Shown: piece by piece, positions 59,753-64,000 of the stretch
Numbering within the stretch: position 1 is the stretch's first letter
Layout of the letters: the number at the start of each line of letters is the position of its first letter
Source of the DNA: Chryseobacterium sp. FH1
Lineage (GTDB): Bacteria > Bacteroidota > Bacteroidia > Flavobacteriales > Weeksellaceae
Direction of reading: 5' to 3'
Length of the DNA stretch: 64,000 bases
NCBI RefSeq assembly: GCF_000735135.1
Contig: NZ_JPLZ01000006.1
Span: 1,612,001 to 1,676,000 of the forward strand
Notes under the pieces: generated by a model
Database searches by the model: none
The model's input: only the letters and a program-made list of their open reading frames with translations
What the model was told of the DNA's origin: nothing
Translations under genes and position numbers: made by a program

Positions 59753-60130
59753 ATGTCTAAAAAATCAAATTCAGCAGCAGTATTGGCTGCGTTACTAGCA
59801 GGGGCCGCAACAGGAGTAATTTTAGGTTTACTTTATGCACCGGAAGAAGGTAAAGAAACTAGAAAAAAAATCAGAGACAAAGCAAATGATCTAAAAGACA
59901 AAGCTGTTGATGAGTACGGAAAAACATCTGAACTTGTAAAGGATAAATATTCCGAAGTTTCTCACAACGTAAAGGATAAGTACGATACAATTTCTTCTAC
60001 CGTAAAAGAGACAGCTCAAAATGTAGCTTCTACTGTAAAAGACAGCTATGATAAATATAAAGATCAGATTGTTTCCAAAACTTCTGATGTGGTAAAAGAC
60101 GTAGAAACTGAGTTGGACGGTTTGAAATAA
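59753..60130 (+). CDS. YtxH-domain envelope stress protein
   Basis: 125 residues. N-terminal helix AAVLAALLAGAATGVILGLLYAPEEGKETRKKIRDKAND is the YtxH signature (glycine-rich membrane helix plus LYAPEEGKETR). The rest is repeated 11-residue-style amphipathic helix (DEYGKTSELVKDKYSEVSHNVKDKYDTISSTVKETAQNVASTVKDSYDKYKD), reminiscent of LEA/DUF883 proteins. Likely a stress-induced membrane-associated protein. Separated from the next two genes by a strong terminator. Confidence 0.85.
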   Translation: MSKKSNSAAVLAALLAGAATGVILGLLYAPEEGKETRKKIRDKANDLKDKAVDEYGKTSELVKDKYSEVSHNVKDKYDTISSTVKETAQNVASTVKDSYDKYKDQIVSKTSDVVKDVETELDGLK

Positions 60131-60151
60131 ACCTTATATTTTAGTTTTTCG

Positions 60152-60183
60152 AAAAGGAATTTAGTTTCTAAATTCCTTTTTTT
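60152..60183 (+). terminator. Terminator after the YtxH gene
   Basis: Perfect 13-bp stem AAAAGGAATTTAG (60152-60164) / CTAAATTCCTTTT (60168-60180), TTT loop, T run. Some read-through to the next two genes is possible. Confidence 0.85.
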
Positions 60184-60221
60184 GTAAATAATTGTGTAAT
60201 TTTATATTTAACAAGATACTT

Positions 60222-60530
60222 ATGATTGATATTATAAAAGATTATACTTCCAAACGGTTGGATCTTGTCAAGATCCAGTTGACCGAAAAATCTTCTCTCT
60301 CAGCGGGCATTATTGCGTTTCTTTCCATTGTTTTGATCGCATTTTCCTTCTTCATCATTCTCTTCAATTTTGGAATCGCTTTCTTAATTGGGCAATCTAT
60401 CGGAAACGCGGCGTACGGATTTCTGATCGTTGCAGGATTTTATTTAGTAGTAATGATTGCCGTATTTTTTATGAAAAAAGCAATCGTAAAATCTATAGCA
60501 AATCAGGTAATCGACTTTCTAAACAAATAA
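60222..60530 (+). CDS. Phage-holin-family (holin-X/YqjE-like) membrane protein
   Basis: 102 residues from the ATG at 60222 (MIDIIKDYTSKRLDLVKIQL). Two long helices: AGIIAFLSIVLIAFSFFIILFNFGIAFLIG and YGFLIVAGFYLVVMIAVFFM, flanked by basic ends. This is the holin-X / YqjE type, which in chromosomes is usually not phage-derived but part of an envelope stress cluster. Next to a YtxH gene and 3 bases before the 164-residue gene. Confidence 0.8.
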   Translation: MIDIIKDYTSKRLDLVKIQLTEKSSLSAGIIAFLSIVLIAFSFFIILFNFGIAFLIGQSIGNAAYGFLIVAGFYLVVMIAVFFMKKAIVKSIANQVIDFLNK

Positions 60531-60533
60531 TTT

Positions 60534-61028
60534 ATGGCAACTAATTATACTAATTTAGACGAACTTAGAAGTCAGAAAAGACTTCTGAAACAAGAAATAG
60601 GAGAGTTGGAAGATATTCTGACCTTCAAAAGTAAAAAGGATAGCCTAAGTGTAATGACAAATGGGTTGACAGATAAATTCCTCAAAGAAACAGAAGACGA
60701 AGATGGAGAAAAATCCTTAGCTTTGGATACTCAAAATATAATGAGAGAAATCTCGTTTGGATTAAAAGAGACAGCGTCTAAAAGAAATGTAATGAGTCTG
60801 GCAAATGATACCGTGCAATCCGGATTGTTGGAGACTACTTTGAAAATGGGAACTGTAGCGCTTGTAGGTAATTTCGCAAAAAAAAGTGTGATGAATAAAA
60901 GTTGGAAAAGAAAATTAGTTGGTTTGGCATTGATCTATGTTGCGCCGTATGCTTTGAGATTTCTCAGAAAAAAATTGGATGAATATCAAAGAAACAAAAC
61001 AGCTTCAAGCTTAGAAAAATTAATTTAA
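60534..61028 (+). CDS. Conserved membrane-associated protein, third gene of the YtxH cluster
   Basis: 164 residues. The N-terminus is a charged coiled coil (LDELRSQKRLLKQEIGELEDILTFKSKKDSL). The middle is acidic (TEDEDGEKSLALDTQN), and the C-terminus has a possible membrane helix (KLVGLALIYVAPYALRFLRKKLDEYQRN). It starts 3 bases after the holin-X gene. By position and shape it is comparable with YqjK, the third member of the E. coli yqjD-yqjE-yqjK group, though I see no sequence identity that proves it. Confidence 0.7.
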   Translation: MATNYTNLDELRSQKRLLKQEIGELEDILTFKSKKDSLSVMTNGLTDKFLKETEDEDGEKSLALDTQNIMREISFGLKETASKRNVMSLANDTVQSGLLETTLKMGTVALVGNFAKKSVMNKSWKRKLVGLALIYVAPYALRFLRKKLDEYQRNKTASSLEKLI

Positions 61029-61068
61029 TTTTAGATCTGGAGTTTCTATTTCATTAGTCTAAACAAAA

Positions 61069-61797
61069 TTACTTTTTAGAAAAAATATTTCCCAGGATTA
61101 TCCCTGCAGACATCGAGACGTTCAAACTCTCTGTGGATTGTGATTTTCCGAATCTTGGGATTGTAATCATTTTGGTAATAAGATCTTCTGTTGAAGGTCT
61201 TATTCCATTTCCCTCATTACCGAAAACCAAAGAGAACTTCTCAGGGAATTCGGTTTCATAAATGTTTTCACCATTCATGTCAGTCCCTAAGATCGGATGA
61301 TTGTAATCTTTGAAATATTCTTCCAGCTCTGTGTAAAAAACATTGACCCTAAGAAAAGATCCCATTGTTGCCTGGATCACTTTCGGATTGTAAAGATCAA
61401 CGGTATCATTGCTACAAATGATCTGCTCAATCCCAAACCAATCTGCCAATCGGATGATTGTCCCCAAATTCCCAGGATCCTGAATCCCATCCAATATCAA
61501 TTGAACATCAATATTTTTTAAAATCTTCCCATCTGGAATTTTGCAAACCGCGACAGAATCTTTCGGATGTTGCAGAAAACTGATTTTCTTGAGATCAGTG
61601 GGCAAGATTTTTTCGATTTCCTGCGTTTTGAAAGTAATATTTTCTGGTTCTACAGAATATAGGTTTTCAATTTCGTAGTTAGAATTGGGTAGTTCTTTTA
61701 TAATTTTATTACCCTCAACTAAAAACAAATTGTATTTTTGCCTGTATTTCTTTTTATCCAGAGATTGTATAATCTTTATAGTATGAGCCGTAAGCAT
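61069..61797 (-). CDS. TrmH-family (SPOUT) RNA 2'-O-ribose methyltransferase
   Basis: 242 residues from the ATG at 61797 (MLTAHTIKIIQSLDKKKYRQK). N-terminal substrate-binding part YNLFLVEGNKIIKELP. SPOUT fold: LILDGIQDPGNLGTIIRLADWFGIEQIIC, VIQATMGSFLRVNVF, SLVFGNEGNGIRPST and the knot motif ITIPRFGKSQSTESLNVSMSAGIILGNIF. Methylates a ribose of rRNA or tRNA; the exact position is unknown. The start codon region overlaps that of tamL, encoded divergently, by 15 bases. Confidence 0.9.
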   Translation of the reverse strand: MLTAHTIKIIQSLDKKKYRQKYNLFLVEGNKIIKELPNSNYEIENLYSVEPENITFKTQEIEKILPTDLKKISFLQHPKDSVAVCKIPDGKILKNIDVQLILDGIQDPGNLGTIIRLADWFGIEQIICSNDTVDLYNPKVIQATMGSFLRVNVFYTELEEYFKDYNHPILGTDMNGENIYETEFPEKFSLVFGNEGNGIRPSTEDLITKMITIPRFGKSQSTESLNVSMSAGIILGNIFSKK

Positions 61798-64000
61798 ATC
61801 AACAAATATTTTCAAAAATATCATATATTTTCGTACTCCGCAATTTTAAGTGTCATTTTGTATGCTTGCAATGTCACGAAGAAGGTGCCGGATGGCGAAT
61901 TTCTTCTCACAAAAAACAAATTTGAATTCGTAGATGGCAAAGTTCACTCGGACGAAATCCAGGAAATGGTTGCTCAAAAACCAAACAAGAAAACGCTTGT
62001 TGTTTTGCCACTTGGACTATTATTCTACAACGCGGCCAATCCAAAATACGATACGATCCTCAAAGAATATATGACCTACCCAGGTGAGATGAGAAATCAA
62101 AAATTAAGAGATTCTCTTTTCATTAAATATGAACGCCCTGAATATGTCGGTAAGAATCTTTTCTGGAACAGATTTTTTCACACCGTGGGAGAAGCGCCGA
62201 TCATTTACAGTGATGCGAAGACCAAGCAAAGTGAGAAAAGTATCAACAATCGATTGATCAACCGGGGTTATTGGGATTCGGAAGTTGAAACAACGGTGAA
62301 AAAAGATTCTGCACACAAAAAAGCTGAAGTTAGTTACATCATCAGGCACAAAGATCCGACGCATATAAAGGAATATTATTACAACATTCCAGATCCCAAC
62401 ATCAAAGCGCTTTACGAATCCAGATTAGACAAAAGTCTTGTGAGGAAAGGACAAGTTTTGGATGAAACCGTTCTTGAAAAAGAAATTACAAGAATCAACG
62501 AATTGGCAAAGGAGGATGGTTATTATAAATTTAATAATGACAGTCAGGATATTTATTTCGTGGCAGATTCTCTAAGAGGGAGAAAGGATGTTCCAGTCGT
62601 GATGACGATTCATAAGGATTCTTTGGATACGCCTTATAGGAAAGCAACAATTGGAAAAGTTTCTATTTCTGTTGCCAACAATATTAACAATGTTGGTAAA
62701 TTGAAAATCAAAGACAGCATCAGAGGAATTGAGATCAGCAGACAAAATCGAAAGTATGATTCGATTACTTTGTGGCGTCCGATTATCATTAAACCTGGAG
62801 ATGTTTACAAACAATCCAATCTAGATTTGACAAGAAGAAACCTGATGGCGATGAACAACTTCACCATCCTTAAAGCAACGGATGAACTTAGAAAAGAGGG
62901 TACTGCTGCGGAAAGAGATAGCATCATAGATGTAGAATATATTTTAAAACCCCTACCAAAATATGAGTTTAATATTGCAACAGATGTTCATTATTCTCAA
63001 ATCTTGAATTTCGGTTTTTCACCATCAGTCGATTTGACGACAAGAAATGTTTTTGGTGGCGCAGAAAATCTGATCACCAGTTTTTCCGGAATCATAGGAA
63101 CCACGAAAGATCCGAAAAATCCGGATGCATTTTTCAACGCATACGAGCTATCTGCACAGGCTTCTTTGCAGTTTCCAAGATTGCTGGTTCCATTCAAAAA
63201 TTACTGGAAATTAGTTCCAAAAAGATATTCACCAACCACGAGTTTGAATCTTGGTGCTACTGTTCAAAATAATATTGGATTGGGGAGAATCAACTTTAAT
63301 ACAGGGCTATCTTTCAACGCCAATGTGAAAGATGGATTGATACAACATAGATTGACGCTCTTCAACACACAGCTGAGTCTTACCCAAAACAAAGACAGAT
63401 ACTATGAATATTTCCCTGCTGATAATGAGATCCGACGAAATATATTTGATCTATATGCTGTAAATAATCCGGAAATTCTGACCTCCGGATATTCCTTCGA
63501 CCAGATTTCTGCAATCATTTTGGAGGATACACCATTCATTACAAACCTTATAAATTCTGATAGGAATTTGCTTTATAACTTCATGCAATCGCTTTACAAC
63601 AAGGAGCGCCAGACGCAGGACGTGATTATTTCTTCGCTTATTTATAATTACACTTACAATCAAATTGGAAAGAAAGATTACACCAATCCATTTTCTTTCA
63701 GTGGAAAAGTGGAGCTTGCAGGCAATTTCCTCAATATGATTACGAAGAGAGAAGAGAATTACTTGGTTTATGGGAATACAAAAACCATTTTCAAAATTCC
63801 GTTTTCGCAATTCATCAAGTTCGATTTTGATTTTAGAAAATATTTCACATTTTTTAATAATCGTGCAAAACCGCATACTTTAGCTTTCAGACAATTTGTA
63901 GGCGTGGGGATTCCGTATGGTAATTCATCAGAAATGCCGTTTATTAGATCGTATTTCAATGGTGGTGCTTATGACATCAGAGCTTGGATTGCTTTTGGTG
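61783..64000 (+). CDS. tamL: BamA/TamA-family outer-membrane lipoprotein TamL, 3' end missing
   Basis: The ATG is at 61783 and the frame stays open for 739 codons to the right edge, so the C-terminus lies outside. The N-terminus has a lipoprotein signal ending SVILYACNVTKKVPDGEFLL (lipobox cysteine), the opening typical of TamL rather than BamA. POTRA-like repeats follow (INNRLINRGYWDSEVETTV; LAKEDGYYKFNNDSQDIYF; LTRRNLMAMNNFTILKA), then the Omp85 barrel (YEFNIATDVHYSQILNFGFSPSVDLTTRNVFGGAENL; ending in GVGIPYGNSS and FNGGAYDIRAW, the (V/I)R-G/A-(F/W)-like motif of the family). With TamB it inserts or transports envelope components. It overlaps the divergent trmH-type gene by 15 bases. Confidence 0.88.
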   Translation, partial: MSRKHINKYFQKYHIFSYSAILSVILYACNVTKKVPDGEFLLTKNKFEFVDGKVHSDEIQEMVAQKPNKKTLVVLPLGLLFYNAANPKYDTILKEYMTYPGEMRNQKLRDSLFIKYERPEYVGKNLFWNRFFHTVGEAPIIYSDAKTKQSEKSINNRLINRGYWDSEVETTVKKDSAHKKAEVSYIIRHKDPTHIKEYYYNIPDPNIKALYESRLDKSLVRKGQVLDETVLEKEITRINELAKEDGYYKFNNDSQDIYFVADSLRGRKDVPVVMTIHKDSLDTPYRKATIGKVSISVANNINNVGKLKIKDSIRGIEISRQNRKYDSITLWRPIIIKPGDVYKQSNLDLTRRNLMAMNNFTILKATDELRKEGTAAERDSIIDVEYILKPLPKYEFNIATDVHYSQILNFGFSPSVDLTTRNVFGGAENLITSFSGIIGTTKDPKNPDAFFNAYELSAQASLQFPRLLVPFKNYWKLVPKRYSPTTSLNLGATVQNNIGLGRINFNTGLSFNANVKDGLIQHRLTLFNTQLSLTQNKDRYYEYFPADNEIRRNIFDLYAVNNPEILTSGYSFDQISAIILEDTPFITNLINSDRNLLYNFMQSLYNKERQTQDVIISSLIYNYTYNQIGKKDYTNPFSFSGKVELAGNFLNMITKREENYLVYGNTKTIFKIPFSQFIKFDFDFRKYFTFFNNRAKPHTLAFRQFVGVGIPYGNSSEMPFIRSYFNGGAYDIRAWIAFG

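Noticed and set aside
60222-61028. Prophage remnant (holin-type gene)
   Set aside because: No other phage gene is nearby; holin-X/YqjE-type genes beside YtxH genes are normal chromosomal envelope genes.

Overview
This window looks like chromosome of a low-GC member of the Bacteroidota, class Flavobacteriia, most likely the Weeksellaceae (Chryseobacterium or Epilithonimonas-like). The assignment rests on several things read together: promoters of the TTTG-N(16-20)-TAnnTTTG type used by the short Bacteroidota primary sigma factor (itself encoded here), type IX secretion (T9SS) and gliding genes (porQ, gldD, proteins with T9SS sorting domains), a bacillithiol-type YtxJ protein, the lipoprotein TamL, many -SQ/-AQ signal peptides, and families of short intergenic repeats typical of this group. 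The genus is inference; no rRNA or tRNA gene was seen.

Layout. 1-6.6 kb: 5' end of a secreted protein, a Tat-exported HisC-like aminotransferase, an AT-rich orphan, an AraC regulator, a small secreted protein, a PoxB-type pyruvate oxidase, a GT2 glycosyltransferase and an unlisted 55-residue membrane protein. 6.6-11.6 kb: RlmL-like rRNA methyltransferase, a SAM methyltransferase, a ZIP metal transporter, YtxJ, a Crp/Fnr regulator, a thermonuclease and a GNAT enzyme. 11.6-16.6 kb (minus): adenosine deaminase with a HAD phosphatase, a peroxiredoxin / thioredoxin / DUF6952 redox operon and a class I aminotransferase. 17-22.6 kb: a membrane-bound TPR-LuxR regulator next to a 1368-residue T9SS surface protein. 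22.7-31.9 kb: rsmG, a lipoprotein, an AddB-like nuclease, two esterases, Xaa-Pro aminopeptidase and tyrS.

32-38 kb: a pair of secreted proteins with a shared motif, two membrane proteins (one with an acidic heptad-repeat coiled coil), an FAD monooxygenase with a lipoprotein, and rpoD. 38.4-43.3 kb: gldD, a PfkB kinase and two periplasmic prolyl isomerases (the second SurA-like). 43.4-51.4 kb (minus): small secreted or unknown proteins around a 1153-residue T9SS type B protein, an MBL-fold hydrolase, lipoproteins and a DUF4259 protein. 51.6-64 kb: short ssb, HRDC protein, PEP carboxylase, DapB-like reductase, pyrH-frr, porQ-cmk, a YtxH / holin-X / unknown envelope triad, a TrmH-type methyltransferase and the first 739 codons of tamL, which runs off the right edge.

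Themes. Envelope biogenesis recurs: SurA-like and PpiC-like chaperones, TamL, PorQ, GldD and at least two T9SS cargo proteins. Thiol redox control is represented by YtxJ and the Prx-Trx-DUF6952 unit. I saw no prophage, transposase, CRISPR array, toxin-antitoxin pair or recognisable defence island; most of the window is core genome. The least expected signals are: an identical TAnnTTTG-N4-ATG arrangement in front of five genes, which suggests leaderless mRNAs; a terminator-like hairpin ending at the start codon of the AddB-like gene; the divergent trmH/tamL start codons that overlap by 15 bp; and several dispersed repeat families.
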